Part shown: positions 1 to 11,900 of the stretch, in pieces | Position numbering within the stretch: the first letter of the stretch is position 1 | How the letters are laid out: every line of letters begins with the position of its first letter | Origin: Pycnococcus provasolii | Lineage: Eukaryota; Chlorophyta; Pseudoscourfieldiophyceae; Pseudoscourfieldiales | Assembly: GCA_049487715.1 (NCBI GenBank) | Contig: CP150551.1 | Span: 496,001-560,000 of the forward strand | Reading direction: 5' to 3' | Length of the DNA: 64,000 nucleotides | Notes under the pieces: generated by a model | Told to the model about the DNA's origin: nothing | The model's database searches: none | What the model saw: only the letters and a program-made list of their open reading frames with translations | Program-made: the position numbers and the translations under genes

Positions 1-539
1 CTTAACAATAGGGCATAGGCTTCCTACCTACCTATCCGGTGTGGGACTGTGCCACTGTGGGACAGGTAGGTTATGGGCAAGGAAGGGAGACGTTGGCGAA
101 TTTGTGCCACAAGGCCGGGACGGGTTTTTTTTTTTTGGCATTTCATTTCCCCCCTTTTTGGTAGTAAACAACCGACCAAACCCCTTTTGGTTTTCCCACC
201 TTTTTGGTAGTAAACAACCGACCAAACCACCCGAACGAACTCCGAACTCAACTTTGCATTGCCGGGGGAAAAAGTCGGGGAAATTTTTTCAGTTTTTTTT
301 TTTTTTTGACTTTTTTTCCTGATTTTTCAGTTTTTCTTCTCCTTTGGCGCTCTCCCCCCCACGGCCCACCTCCCCGGTTTTCTTTTCTACCCGTTCAAAC
401 AAACATTCCGGAAGTCACATTCGAACCAACAGCTCATTTTCATTTTCACAGTCCCTTGGCTGCTTGACCGTGCTGAATTTCAGTCCCTTGCAAGAGTGGT
501 GGTGTATTGTATGCTCTTAAGAGGTCAGGTGTTTCTTCT
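1..539. promoter_or_regulatory. Upstream region of the RecQ-like gene, with a direct repeat
   Basis: No convincing gene. The stretch carries a direct repeat of about 29 bases at about 156-184 and 200-228, both containing TTTTTGGTAGTAAACAACCG. Long T runs follow at 124-135 and 293-308. The downstream gene starts at 540, so this is probably its promoter and 5' UTR plus whatever lies left of the window. The small reading frames here are T-rich or shadow frames. Confidence 0.4.
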
Positions 540-1500
540 ATGTCCTCTCTCACTCTCGAGTCGCGCCTGCTTGCGTCACTCAAATCGTCATTAAAAGAAA
601 GGGAACGTGTCTTTTCTCAGAACCACAATCGGAAACCGACACATGCAGATATCCTCCTGGATTCCAAGTGGACTGACGAATCGCGTCGGTACAAGAAACT
701 GAAAGATAACGTACAAGGGAAGTCCGGGAAACTCGTGATTCCTCACTCGCAGAGTCTGCTGACCCTGGGGACCATGGGGACGCAGAGATCAGCAGGAAGA
801 GCAGGCATGATGCCCGTGTCAACAACGCAAACAACGACGACGCAAGGGGAAGGGGGCACACTGCACTTGGGGGCAGCAGGGCTCATGCCGTCAACGCGAC
901 GACTCACGGAGGCATACACGACAAAGACGCAGAGGCAGAGGCAGAACCAAGCAGCGGGACATACGCCCAAGAAGGGCGACGACGGCAGATGCGAAAGCGA
1001 AGTCACGCACGTCTCGCGAACACCCGTCAAACAAACAAAGGGCACGTCTCGCACTGCTGCTGAAGCGACGTCTTTGCCTTTGCCGGCGAGGGTTGGAACC
1101 AGCCCGGGCGCGGCGCTCACGCCGGGACGCAGACTATGGCAAGCCGCGCAAAGTGCAGGATTCGCGACTGGGGCTCTTCACGTACGCGGCGCTGGACAGC
1201 GACTTGGCGCTAGTCCCGCCCCAGTCGTACGTGGGGCAGCGAAGGAAAGCTGGAGGGCTTTCTCCGCGTCCTGCTTCGTGTCGACGCAACAGACACAACA
1301 AGACTCGTGTCGTACCTTCCTTGGTGGACGACGCGCGCTCTTCATGAACGAAGAAGACGGCGAGGATGACGCAAATGCGGCGGCAGCAGCAGCAGAAGCA
1401 GCACTTCAGTGTGCACCACACAATGATGACGTGACGGTAGATCCTTTGCCAGCACTGGCAGGTGATGGCGACCGCCTGGAAGATCTAGACGAATGCAAAA

Positions 1501-1540
<40 letters not shown>

Positions 1541-4500
1541 CGACGAGAGCGAGGATGATTTCAATGCAGATGAAGACGCAGATGCAGACGCACCGAGTGG
1601 AGATGAAAATGAAGCGCCGCATATGGATCATTGTGCTGCTCCACCGACACAGCCAACAACACAGCCCCCCTTGTCGCCACGCTCGCTCGCGGCGTCGCAG
1701 CATGCTCCACAGCGACTTACGCAGAGCTCGCAAGCTCGTCCGGCTTTTATGGGCGGAGCAGCCAATGCGCTCGTGCCATCTGCAGTGCCCGTGCCATCAA
1801 AGCCAAGCGGCGGCAATAAAGCACGGTCGACTGACGGACGAGACAACTTCGTCGCGACTGGTGTGCAACGAGGAGGTTTCGGTGGTGGCAGAAAGGGTGG
1901 ATATGCTGGCGGACGCAAATTCGTCGGTAACAGGCACTCGAACCAAGCAAAGCAGAACACGAAGCGTCATCGACGCCTCGCGCGCTATCCTGTGCGCAAC
2001 CAGGAACGCATGACGCGTAAGGCGGACGAGGAGCGAGGGCGTAAGCTCAGGGAAGAAGCCGCGGCTGGGGCTGGGGCTTGTGCAGATGGCGTCGAAGTTG
2101 TGGACGTCGCAATGGACGAGGACAAAGACGCCGTTGTCGACGAGGAGGGGGGGCGGCAGGACCCGATGAATTGCTCAGACATTGACATCGATTCAGAAGA
2201 TGATGCAATGCTTCTCAACCCTGCACTGCGGCATTCTAAAAAGCGCGCGAGTACGGCGATTGCGGCAGCATCGATTAAGCCTGCACCGAAACGTGCGCGG
2301 AAGACAACACAACGCTCTGGCGCCGAGGACGCAGCAGCTGCACCACCTCCCCCACCACCTCCGCCGCCGCCGCTGTCGCTGCCACCGCCAACTTCTGCGA
2401 CGGTACACCCTGCGCAAGTGACTGGAAAGGGAGCTACCCGACGATCGCGCACGAACGCAAAAACATCCGTTGTGATTGATTCGTCGGAGGTTGATGCAGC
2501 CTCCTTGGCAGTACGTGACGCCGCGATGAAATGTAGCTTGTCGTGGAAAGCTACCGAAGAAGGACCTGAGACGGCGGATCTTGACGCAGCTCTTCTGGAG
2601 CTTCTTCGAACAGGCTTTGCACACACATGCTTTCGCACGGGCCAGCTGGCGTCCGTGCGCAGACTTTGTCTCCTTGCATCTTCTGACGTGCCATCAGCCG
2701 AGGTGCACGCGCATTCCGAGCAGCAGCATCAGCAGCGTGGATTTCTGACGGTGCTCCCAACAGGATGCGGCAAAACTCTAGTGTATGCAATGGCTGCCGC
2801 GGCAGGCCCACATGCGGTGGTGGTTGTCAGCCCACTCGTGGCGCTCATGCGCGATCAGGTGGACCGGCTTCCTTCCCACCTGCGTGCCGCAGCCGTGGAC
2901 AGCGCCACATCAACGTCCAAGGCACTAGATGTGTTGGCCTCTCTTGTCACGGAAGCAGAGGGCGTTTCTGCCTCGCCGCGCATCGTGTTCATTAGTCCAG
3001 AACGCTTCTCGGATGTGCGCGCGACGCGTGCGCTTTGCCGCGGCGCAGCGGAAGGACGGCGCGTTCTCGTTGTTGTGGACGAGGCGCACGTCGTCACCTC
3101 ATGGGGCTCAGGATTCAGGCCTTGCTACCTACGAATCTCCAGCGCACTCACGACGATGCGCAGCCGCGGCGCACTTGCCGGATGCGCAGGATTCACGGCT
3201 ACGGTGCCCGCGGCGCAGCATCGCGCACTGTGCTCTATGCTCTCTCTGGACGACGCGCTCACCGTGACTGCCATTCCCTGCGACGGTGGCGCGGAGCAGG
3301 CGCACCCGATTCGTGACAATCTACGCCTGAGCGTGTATCGTGGTAGCCACAAGACGAATGGAGCGTCTGCGTCGGCTGCATCGGCGCCAAACTTCTCGCT
3401 ATACGGAGCACAAGGTCGTCGCGGCGACGATGCGCGCTCAGTGTCCGATTTCCTGAAGGGGCGAAAGGCACGCTGGGAACTGGACGGCAAGAAGGCGCCG
3501 TTCCGGTGCCTTGTGTACGCTCCCTTCCGTAACGATGTTGACGTACTGTGTGCATCGATCGTGGGGTGCGGCGTGCCGGCACACGCGTATCACGCAGGCA
3601 AGAATCAGGCGGAACGCGCTCGTTCCGCACGTGCGTTCGACGAGTGCCGTACGGGGTTCATAGTTCTCGTTGCTACGAGCGCATTTGGCATGGGCCTGGA
3701 TGTGCAGGATTGTAGCCTGGTGGTTCACTACGGGCCACCTCGCTCACTCGAGGAGTACGCGCAGATGGTGGGGCGAGGCGCACGCGGCGGCGGTGCAAGC
3801 TCTGCAGAATGCGTTCTCTTTCTTCGTGACGAGAAAGCCGACGAAACGCAGGACGTCACCGCGTCGCTCACTCAGGTACTCCGCTCGCAGTGCTTCGGCG
3901 GGGCGGCGGGTAGCACGGCGTGTGCTGCGCTGGCCCAGTCCCTGCGAGGTCGCCGCAAGGGCGAATTCGTCAGCTTTGCGATCACGAGCGATGCGGACGA
4001 CAGGAGCGCGCGTCGCAGGCGTGGTCGAGCGGGAGATGCGTTGGCGGTAGCAGTGCCACGTGACGCGCGTTCGGTGGCATCGCCATTGCCGAACACATCG
4101 AACGACAGCCTCGAGACGCTCTTGTCGTACCTAGAGAGTGGCGCACCTTGCCTGAAGTTGCCAGATGATGGCGTCCAGCTTGGAGGCTGGCTCACTTTCA
4201 TTGGATCGCATCGCCCGCTTCTCGTGTCCCTGTCAGTGCTGGACCCCAAAGAAGAACAGCGGCTCAGCGATGCGGCATCTTCTGCAAAGGCGGCGGCGGA
4301 CCTGATCGCCGCGAGCGGCCAGTCTGGATTGGAGGGTGGCGATCAGATTACCTCAGATACAATCGCCCTTGCCATCTTCAAGCTGCAGCCACGAATTCCA
4401 AGAGAGCGGGTGTCACGTGGCTGCCGCGAGGTTGCCTGCACGGACCTTGCAAACTTCCTTGGCATTCCCGTCGAGGCTGTGTACCGCGCCATTCACGCCT

Positions 4501-5099
4501 CCGCTGGTGCGCGGAGTCGCGCACGTGGTGCCACACGTCCGCGCTACGTGCTTGACGTGACCCCGGATTCTCTGTGCATGATAGTGCGCATCGAGAAGGA
4601 CGTGCCAGATTCGGAGACGCGTGCCCTTGCGTCACGACTCGAGAGTGCGTCGCATTCGTCCTGCTTGGCAGACGCTGCACGCTTTGACCGCGCGATGGAT
4701 GCATTCACGCGTGCCGCGGATGCCGCAGATGCCGATGGCGAGGCGATTCTGCGCTCTGAAATTGCTTCGTACTTCGCGCAAGACGCCGCCGCGCCCGTGG
4801 CGGATCCACCCCCGCATCCGAGTAAGGCGATCGCTGCATCGATGAAAGGCGACGTCTACGGTTTGATCCGCTCTCATAAGTCTCTCGGACCTGATGCGAT
4901 GGCGATTGCAAAGTACCTGCACGGGCTCAGTGGCGGGAGCGATAGCCTATTCGACGCGGCGGGGGGGCGGCAGGGTGCTCACTGGCAGAGGTACCAGAGG
5001 ATTGCTTTTGAATACGTGCTCGATGCAGCTTCAATGGTCGTGTCCGCTGAGGCGGCACGCAGGACCAGGGTGGCAGCAGATTCAGCAGCCCAAGTTTGA
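540..5099 (+). CDS. RecQ-family ATP-dependent DNA helicase, long disordered N-terminus
   Basis: 1519 aa from the ATG at 540; the open frame runs back to a TTG at 507, but ATG is the sensible eukaryotic start. The first ~670 residues are low complexity, with an Asp run near residue 325 and a Pro run near 610. The helicase core follows: motif I PTGCGKT near residue 741, VVVSPLVALMRDQVDRLP (motif Ia), DEAH-type box VVVDEAHVVTSWG near 847, FTATVP (motif III), and a C-terminal RecA lobe with LVATSAFGMGLD and the motif VI-like QMVGRGARGGG near 1075. RecQ enzymes unwind 3'-5' in repair and recombination. The C-terminal third has no RQC or HRDC domain that I can recognise. TGTAA lies 42 bases after the stop. 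Confidence 0.88.
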
Positions 5100-5140
5100 C
5101 ACTACCTGCAGTTGTTGTGCTGGATACATACAGTATTAGT

Positions 5141-5145
5141 TGTAA
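5141..5145 (+). terminator. Putative poly(A) signal TGTAA (RecQ-like gene)
   Basis: TGTAA followed by TAAAA, 42 bases after the RecQ-like stop. TGTAA is the known poly(A) signal of chlorophyte green algae; its use here is inferred. Confidence 0.5.
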
Positions 5146-5170
5146 TAAAAGAGTAACACAAAGAGTAGAT

Positions 5171-5175
5171 TTACA
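5171..5175 (-). terminator. Putative poly(A) signal TGTAA (gamma-CA gene)
   Basis: TTACA on the top strand, TGTAA on the coding strand, 4 bases beyond the stop of the convergent carbonic anhydrase gene. The two convergent genes would then have overlapping 3' ends. Confidence 0.45.
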
Positions 5176-5178
5176 AGG

Positions 5179-6411
5179 CTATTGGAAAAACCAATTCATT
5201 CCCGCTTTGTACGCGAGGAGTAGCAGCAACGCGAAATTCGAGGCTGTGGTAACTGCCACAACCTTCTCGTTCGTGAGAGCCCGTCGCGCCTTTGCACAGG
5301 CATGGCTATCGTCGTCTTGTGTGAAATCGCGCGCACTTTGCTTCTTCACAAACACGTCCACAGGAGCCTCAGCAGCGGCGGCGAGACGCGCGAGATCCTG
5401 CAATTCTCCTTCTATGTTCTTGAGCCTCTGCTCCGTCCGTTGAGTATCATGTGCTGCGGCGATTTGCTGCTGCTGCTGCTGCTCCTCCTCCTCTTGTAGC
5501 AGTAGGTCCACAGTGTTTTTGCCTTCGATCATTTTCGGAGTTTCGCGCTTCTCGTGCTCCGTGCGCAGACATGCGCGCTGGTACAGCCTCCCCCGTGCAA
5601 CGTACTGTCTTGCGTTGTCGTTTGCTCTCGCGACAGCCTCATCCCGATCGTACGTCTTTCGCACGACAGCGGGCGTGCCCACCGCAAGGCTGTGCGGCGG
5701 TATGACTGTGCCTTCCAGAACGACGCTACACGCGCCGACGACACTTCCTTCACCGACGATGACGCCGTTTAATATTGTTGCGCCCATGCCGATGATGGCG
5801 TCGTCGTGTATTGTGCACCCGTGAAGTGTGACTCTGTGTCCGACCGTGCATCTGTTTCCGACTCTTAGAGGAAATCCGGGGTCGGCATGAAGGACGGAGA
5901 GGTCTTGTATGTTAGATCCTTCCCCTATAGAAATCGAGTCAGCGTCGCCTCGTATGACGGCACCGAACCACACGGAGGCTTCGCGTCCAATGGCGACATC
6001 CCCAATCAGGGAAGCTGTGGGTGCTATGTATGCCGTTGGGTGTATGGAAGGTTCATGGGCACCCATCGGTCCGTCAAGAAGGCCATAGATATGGAAGGCA
6101 CGACAATAATTCCCTTCCAGAGAGGAATAATCCCTGTTTTCTCCATGGTGAAAAGGAGAGCGAGAGCGAGTTTTAACAAACGGCTGAAAAGACAAGCTGT
6201 TTGAGGAGTCATCATCGTCGTCATCTTCTACTACTACCGGGTGGTCGTCATCATCATTATCGTAATCCTCCCTAGCGTTCATCATCAGCCTAGGATTTCT
6301 ACTAGAGGTAGAGGTCGAGCGAAGATTATATGGATCAGCAGAGAGCGCCATTAGGGGCATAGGTTCCTCAGGTTCCGAGATGATTGGTGATGATGATGAT
6401 GGGACGGACAT
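5179..6411 (-). CDS. Gamma-class carbonic anhydrase-like protein with a C-terminal membrane anchor
   Basis: 410 aa, ATG at 6411. Residues ~118-250 form a left-handed beta-helix of hexapeptide repeats. The three zinc ligands of gamma-CAs are present: His175 (VLHAD), His192 and His197 (GHRVTLHG), as are the family RGDAD and NIQD signatures. Catalysis (CO2 hydration) is therefore possible; in plants this family also forms a mitochondrial complex I domain. Odd features: an acidic N-terminal extension of ~115 residues with two Asp runs and no obvious targeting peptide, a Gln-rich coiled coil near 305-325, and a C-terminal hydrophobic segment (FALLLLLAYKAG) that could anchor it. Location is not decided by the sequence. 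Confidence 0.88.
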   Translation of the reverse strand: MSVPSSSSPIISEPEEPMPLMALSADPYNLRSTSTSSRNPRLMMNAREDYDNDDDDHPVVVEDDDDDDSSNSLSFQPFVKTRSRSPFHHGENRDYSSLEGNYCRAFHIYGLLDGPMGAHEPSIHPTAYIAPTASLIGDVAIGREASVWFGAVIRGDADSISIGEGSNIQDLSVLHADPGFPLRVGNRCTVGHRVTLHGCTIHDDAIIGMGATILNGVIVGEGSVVGACSVVLEGTVIPPHSLAVGTPAVVRKTYDRDEAVARANDNARQYVARGRLYQRACLRTEHEKRETPKMIEGKNTVDLLLQEEEEQQQQQQIAAAHDTQRTEQRLKNIEGELQDLARLAAAAEAPVDVFVKKQSARDFTQDDDSHACAKARRALTNEKVVAVTTASNFALLLLLAYKAGMNWFFQ

Positions 6412-7065
6412 CGTAGGCTACTACAGAAAGAACGCTATAGGTAGCGCATGCGAAAAGACAAAGGCCGGTTAATGTCGCTCCCCCCTCCCAAGAAAAAACG
6501 GGGAGGGGGCGAACGAGCGCGCCAAACTCCTTGAGGAACCCGATCCGTAACCCTAATGCCCTAACCCTAATGCCCTAATGCCCTAATAGGTAACCCTATC
6601 GTAATGCCCTAATACTGCCCTAATATAATGCCCTAAGAATTAGAAGGAGCTCCTGGGTATAGTGAAATGGATTTCGTGGGTATAGTGAAATGGTCGGGAA
6701 TTTGGTCGAGAAGGCCAGTTAGGTTAGGGTTAGGGTTAGGGTTAGGGTTAGGGTTATAACAGAAAAATGGTCGAGGCGAAGTGGAAACCCTAACCAACAG
6801 TGCCCTAAGAATGCCCTCCTGCGGTCCTGCCAGCCTCCTGCCCCCCTTTACCTCCTAAGGTAGGCCCTACTGCCCCCAAGTCGGACTCGTAGTACCGTGG
6901 TAGGATGTCCGTTGTCAAAAAACCTCCTTATCCTTTCCCTCCCTCTCCGAGTCTCCGGCCCCTCCCTCCCTCTTTCTTGGCATTTCTTAGTTCGCCCAGT
7001 TCTCCGTTCCATTTCCGCATTAGTCCCATGGGTGGTGGTATGGCGTCTCCTCTCCTTCTGCTTCT
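6412..7065. promoter_or_regulatory. Divergent promoter region with telomere-like repeats
   Basis: Non-coding space between the gamma-CA (-) and PerM-like (+) genes. CCCTAA-type repeats, interrupted by TGCCCTAA units, fill 6551-6636. An almost perfect TTAGGG tract of about six units lies at 6719-6757. A 16-base direct repeat, GGGTATAGTGAAATGG, occurs at 6655 and 6678. Each tract reads TTAGGG in the sense of the nearer gene, which fits a telo-box-like promoter element as well as it fits a telomere remnant. Confidence 0.55.
6719..6757 (+). repeat. Interstitial TTAGGG tract
   Basis: About six consecutive TTAGGG units with one 5' variant, ~310 bases upstream of the PerM-like start codon. Confidence 0.85.
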
Positions 7066-8604
7066 ATGGGTCGTTCCTCTTCTTCCTATTGTAGTAGTGG
7101 CCCTCGAAGTAGAAATCCTCCCACTGTTAGGTTACAGCTCCTAGGCCGGGCTTCCTCAGCTGGCATGTATCTGGGGATTGGGATCCCCGTGGTTAATAAA
7201 GGTGTGGTGATACCCTCCTTAGTTGGAGGTGGAGGTGGTGGTGGAGGTGGACGACGATATGCACGTCGTTATGCCAGCATAATCATGAATAGGAACGTGA
7301 ATGGGAGTCACAAATATGGGGGTGGTGGTGGTGTCGCTGTCGCAGCAACGTCGTCGTCGCAAGTTTCGGCAGAGGCATCTGCGGCAGAAGTTTCGGCGCA
7401 AACACACGACAATATTGATGAGACACCTACAAGCGTCGCCGCCGGTGAACGACACGTCGACCAACTCGCACAGAAAGTTATGAGCTGGCCGTGGAGTGGA
7501 TTCGTCGCGTGGACGATTGTTGCCGCGCTCGTGCTTAAGCTCTCGCCGCTCGGTGTGTGCCTCGCCTCCGCGTTCGTCACAAGTAGACTTGCCATGGGAT
7601 TCGCGCGGTCCTTCGAACAAACAACTCCCGCCAAGATGCTCGTCGGGAACGACTCCAAGGGCGCGACGCCGCCCGCCGTGCGACGGCGGCAGATTGGCGT
7701 GTGCGTCTTCTTCGCCATCACAGCCATTGTCACAGCCGTGGCCACGACGCTCAGCGCACCGCACGTCGTGGCGGCTGTGGACTCGGTAACGCAACTGCAA
7801 ACGACTGACGTCGACGCCATTCTCGCGAACGCGAACGTGCAAAGCGAGGCAATGCGACGTTCCATCGCCGACAAAATCGCAGAAAAGGGTCCGGCTGTCG
7901 CGCAGAAGCTGCCCGCGCTTACTGTGGGCATGGCAAAGGCCACATTGCAGCTTATTGCCGGATTCGTGATTGGATTTCTGTGGAGCTTTCAGGCACCTCG
8001 ACCGAGTATTGCGGTACAGCGACTCTCGCGAAGCAGGCTTGTTGGATGGGTGTACCGAGAAACGGCACCTAAAATCGCACGACTGGGTAATCTCATCGAG
8101 CGAAGCCTAGGCGCACAACTGCAAATTGCAATCGTTAACACCGCACTCACCGCCGCCGGCTGTGCTCTGCTGAAGGTGCCGTACTTGATTCCATTGAACG
8201 CGATCGTCTTCGCATGTTCTTTCATTCCAGTGGCTGGCGTCGTGCTTTCGACCGTTCCCATCGGCATCGTGGCGTTGCTGACAGCTGGTTGGTAAGTCTA
8301 CCTCTAACCACCAAAACACACAAAAAAAAAGACAAAGAAAAAACAATCACTAACAACCTAACACACTAAATACAGGACGAATGTTGCGCTCGTCATTCTC
8401 ATGGTGATCCTAGTGCACATCGTCGAGGCGTACTTGCTGAATCCTGTAATATACGCGAGTAGTCTCGACGTGCATCCCATTGTCGTGCTGTCGGCACTCG
8501 TCGCGGCGGAGCACGTCTTCCACGGACCGTGGGGGCTTGTGCTAGCCGCGCCGCTCGCTGGATTTGCATGCGAGATGCTTCTGCAACAGGAGAATGCAGA
8601 CTAA
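7066..8604 (+). CDS. PerM / AI-2E transporter-family membrane protein, two exons, plastid-like N-terminus
   Basis: Exon 1 is 7066-8291 and exon 2 is 8376-8604; the 84-base intron starts GTAAGT, ends TACAG and splits a Trp codon (phase 2). Joining gives ~484 aa and continues the family fold: ...LTAGW then TNVALVILMV and a final IVEAYLLNPVIYAS..HPIVVL segment typical of PerM/UPF0118 proteins. The first ~45 residues are Ser/Arg-rich like a transit peptide, followed by a Gly-rich linker and several hydrophobic segments. Family members are 6-8 pass exporters or permeases; green-lineage members are poorly characterised, so substrate and compartment are inference. Read without splicing, the frame stops at 8295, just before the last membrane segments. 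Confidence 0.8.
8292..8375 (+). other. Spliceosomal intron of the PerM-like gene
   Basis: 84 bases, donor GTAAGT and acceptor TACAG; A/C-rich interior with a CTAACA branch-like sequence. Removal restores a conserved membrane segment. Confidence 0.8.
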
Positions 8605-8956
8605 GATAGCTCATTCAGTAATTGAACGTACTTTACCTTGTCCAACGGTCGTCCATTCACACCATTCACGTTCACCATTCAGCAGCATGATTGTACATGG
8701 CGCTGGTGGTGATTTCGAAGCTACAATACAGGCCGCTTTTCGTATGCGTCCGGCGTGAGAGCCCCCCCCCCGCTTTTTTTTTTTTTTTTTTCCCCCCCCC
8801 CCCCACCCCCCCCAAAAAAACAAAAAAAAAAAAAAAAAACACTTTTTTTTTCCTACAGTATGCATGTGCAGACAAGGATGATTACTTAAAGTACAACAAA
8901 ACAAAATGATTTACATTTAAAGAAGAAAACAAGACAAAATTTCTATCGAGGTAAAG
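8605..8956. repeat. 3' intergenic region with homopolymer blocks
   Basis: Between convergent 3' ends. Blocks of C, T, C and A runs occupy 8762-8850. No gene is seen; the reading frames drawn here translate homopolymers. A TGTAA on the minus strand near 8911 could serve the gene ending at 8957. Confidence 0.6.
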
Positions 8957-11900
8957 TTAAGAGGTGCTACCACCACCACGCCTGCGTAGCGCATCCTCGC
9001 ACACCGCAATCAGGCGTGCCATCGCACCTGCTATTTCCCCGCCATCTCCGCTTTGACAAGGGCCGGCACCTGATGCGGCCTGTTGAGGCAGAGGCGACAG
9101 TGTGGACGCCGTTCCACCTCGCATACGCGCGCGAAGTGCAGCCTCATACACGGCGTGCCACCCACCGCCGTCACCACCGCCAGATCTCTCGACGGTTACA
9201 AGAGTCTGCAATGCGGCATCAAGAGAGCGTGCGGCGTCACGGCTGAGGATCCCACGCACGGCGTTCGATGCATTATCGTCCACGCTGTTGTCTGGCACAT
9301 CAATATAGGACCCTATACTGCGATTTTCACCCCAGCGTGCGAAGACGTCGTGGCAACCGAACACGTGTCCCACGCTCCCGTGGAGATGTCGCGTCGTTTC
9401 CACCGCACCAAGACACGGATCCGCCGCCGCGAGGAAGCTGACCTCCGCACAGAGCAGGCGGCACGCGACGACGTCCTCCGCCGCGTCTTGAGCCATGCTC
9501 TGCGCCACACGAAGCGCTGTCTTCGCAGCCTTTGACGCTCTCATGACGTCCACGGCAGCCGCGCGCGCCTCCTGTGCGTTCGTGGCATTTTCCAGAGAAT
9601 TTGCCGCGCGGCGCAGCAGACACATCCCAAGGAAGCGCTGTGCACGCGTCAGCAGCGGGGCAGATGCACCAGATGCACCGGCACGAAGCAGGTGACGAAG
9701 GCCCTTTTCCACAAGCAGCACTGCGGCGCCCACCGCGCTCTGCGATGGTGCCGAATCAACGCCCGCGACTGAGCCAGGTGACGCGCCAGCGTGAAGCAGC
9801 AGACGAGCAGCGTCGAGGTGGCCAAGGCCAAGCTCGAGGGCCGCCGCGTCCCAGACAGCGACGGCGGCAACACCCTTGGACGAGCAATGCCCACGATCCC
9901 CGAGTCGTGCGAGTGGCTCCTCCAGCTTCTCTACGGCGCGTGAGATGGCGCGCAGCGCATTATCTGCTGCATCCGTTCCCTCGAAAGAAGTGACAGGTGG
10001 TGCGATGATCGCACTCGCTCTGCTCCCATCCAAAGGCGTGAGCATGACGCTCGCTAGCGCACGTGCACGTTGGTTTGAAAGTCGAGACGTCGACGCACGT
10101 ACCTCCGACACGTTAGCATCTTCCGGCGGATGCGCCGACGACCGACGACGCCGTGAAGATGCCGCAGAGTCCTTACTGGCACCCTGGAGCAGGCGTGTGG
10201 CGTCGTAGAGATGCAGCTCTCCCGTATTAGAGTCCGAAAGCAGCCAGTGAGTTGTTCCGTTGTGCTTGTGCTTGAGTGAATCCTTGAGAAACTCAAGGAC
10301 ACGCACGCCGCGCTCCAGGCTCGCACCACGATCGAATGCTGGAAGACTCCGACGGGGCAGATCGTCAACATGGCACATGTCGTATCCTTGGATACATCCG
10401 TCGCTGTTGACGTAGCATACCGCCGCTTCGGTTGCGTTGGCGCTGACAGAGTCGATCCACACGGGATAGACAACCTCGCGATCAAGTACCTCCGCCGAAC
10501 CGCCCGCCGTGTTGCCACTTGGCACGGTGGCAATGTGAAGTGCGACAGGTGCTCCGTTCGGCAGCTGAAAGACCCCCACGTCACTCTCCACCGCGAGGCG
10601 GAGTGTCGAGCCCTCTGGACGCCAGTCGTGCAGGAATCGCCGCCTGTGACCAGCATGCTGCGTGCCGTGGTGTCGCGGGGAGCTAGCATCGTGCGCTGAT
10701 GTTGGAAGATCGGGCTGCGGCGATGTGCCAAGCTTCTTCTCGGAGTCTGAGAGCTCGAGCGAACGCAGCGTGTGCTCGAGAGAGAGCGTGTGACTGACGA
10801 GAGATCGCTGGAGTTGCTGCAGCTTGCTCGCCTCGTTGTTGATGCTGGCGCTGTCACTGGCGAGCATGAGAGACATGTCCGCTGGAGCCTCGCTATCGCC
10901 ATCGCTGTGATCCAAGTCATCTTCGTCATCTTCACCCGTTGCCTGAGACGATAGGAGCATGAATGGATGTCGTGGAATAGCTGCGTCGACGTCAGATGTC
11001 GTCTTCTGGCCATTGTTGTCGATCGCTTGAGGAGATGGCTGTGCCGACCATCGCTTGCCACGCCGACGGCCCGTGGCAACGGCAGTCCAACCATCGTTTT
11101 CATTTTCAATGCGATTTGGTTGCTGTCGTTGTTCGTGGTGATTATTGTAGTCGCGAATTTGATCCTCGTCGAAGCCTACTTCATCATCATCATCATCATC
11201 TTCGTCCTCGTCGTCGACGGCAAACTGGATGCGGTCAGCATCCCCCGCTTCCTCCGTTGCCACGGATGATGACTCGTACGCATCCTGCACAAGCAGTGGG
11301 TCCACAGCCCTGATGTCGTCGAGCAGGGACAGTGGGAGGTGCTGTTCCTCAGTCTGCGCCGCATCACCGAGCCAAGCGCGCTGTACAGCCGCAGCCAGCT
11401 TTTCTGCATCGTCTAGAATGTACGTCTCGTCGGTTAGTTTGTGCACCGCGAGACTGAGTGGCTGGTGCGTTGGCGTCGTTCTCGCTTCCTCGTGCACGTC
11501 AGCAGGCCTGAAGATGCCTCGAATGGCGCGCACGTCTGCTAGAAAGTCTGGTGTACTTCGTTCGTCTGTATTTGATGCCCACGGCGACCACCCGGACGAT
11601 ATTTGGAGTTCGCTTCCGTTGGTTCCGCCCCCTGCGCTATTCGTATGACCGTCGTGCTGCCAAGGTGCGTGTGCCGCTGACGTCCACCACGGGTCTAGCG
11701 ACCCGCGGTGTAATTTGCCTGCACCAGGACTGTGAGCACCCCCCCAAAACCCGTGTGCGCCAAATTGCCCAGCATGAGCGTGGTGTGAGTTGCCTGAGTG
11801 GAATGCCGAAGGTGACGACGAGGCGTTTGCGTGTGTGAACACACCGAGTTCCGACCCCTCCGAGCTGCGTGTGGTAGTGAATTGCACGGGCGCGCGCGTC

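Noticed and set aside
6551-6757. Head-to-head telomere fusion
   Set aside because: A fusion would read TTAGGG then CCCTAA; here the order is CCCTAA then TTAGGG, and the tracts are short and interrupted.
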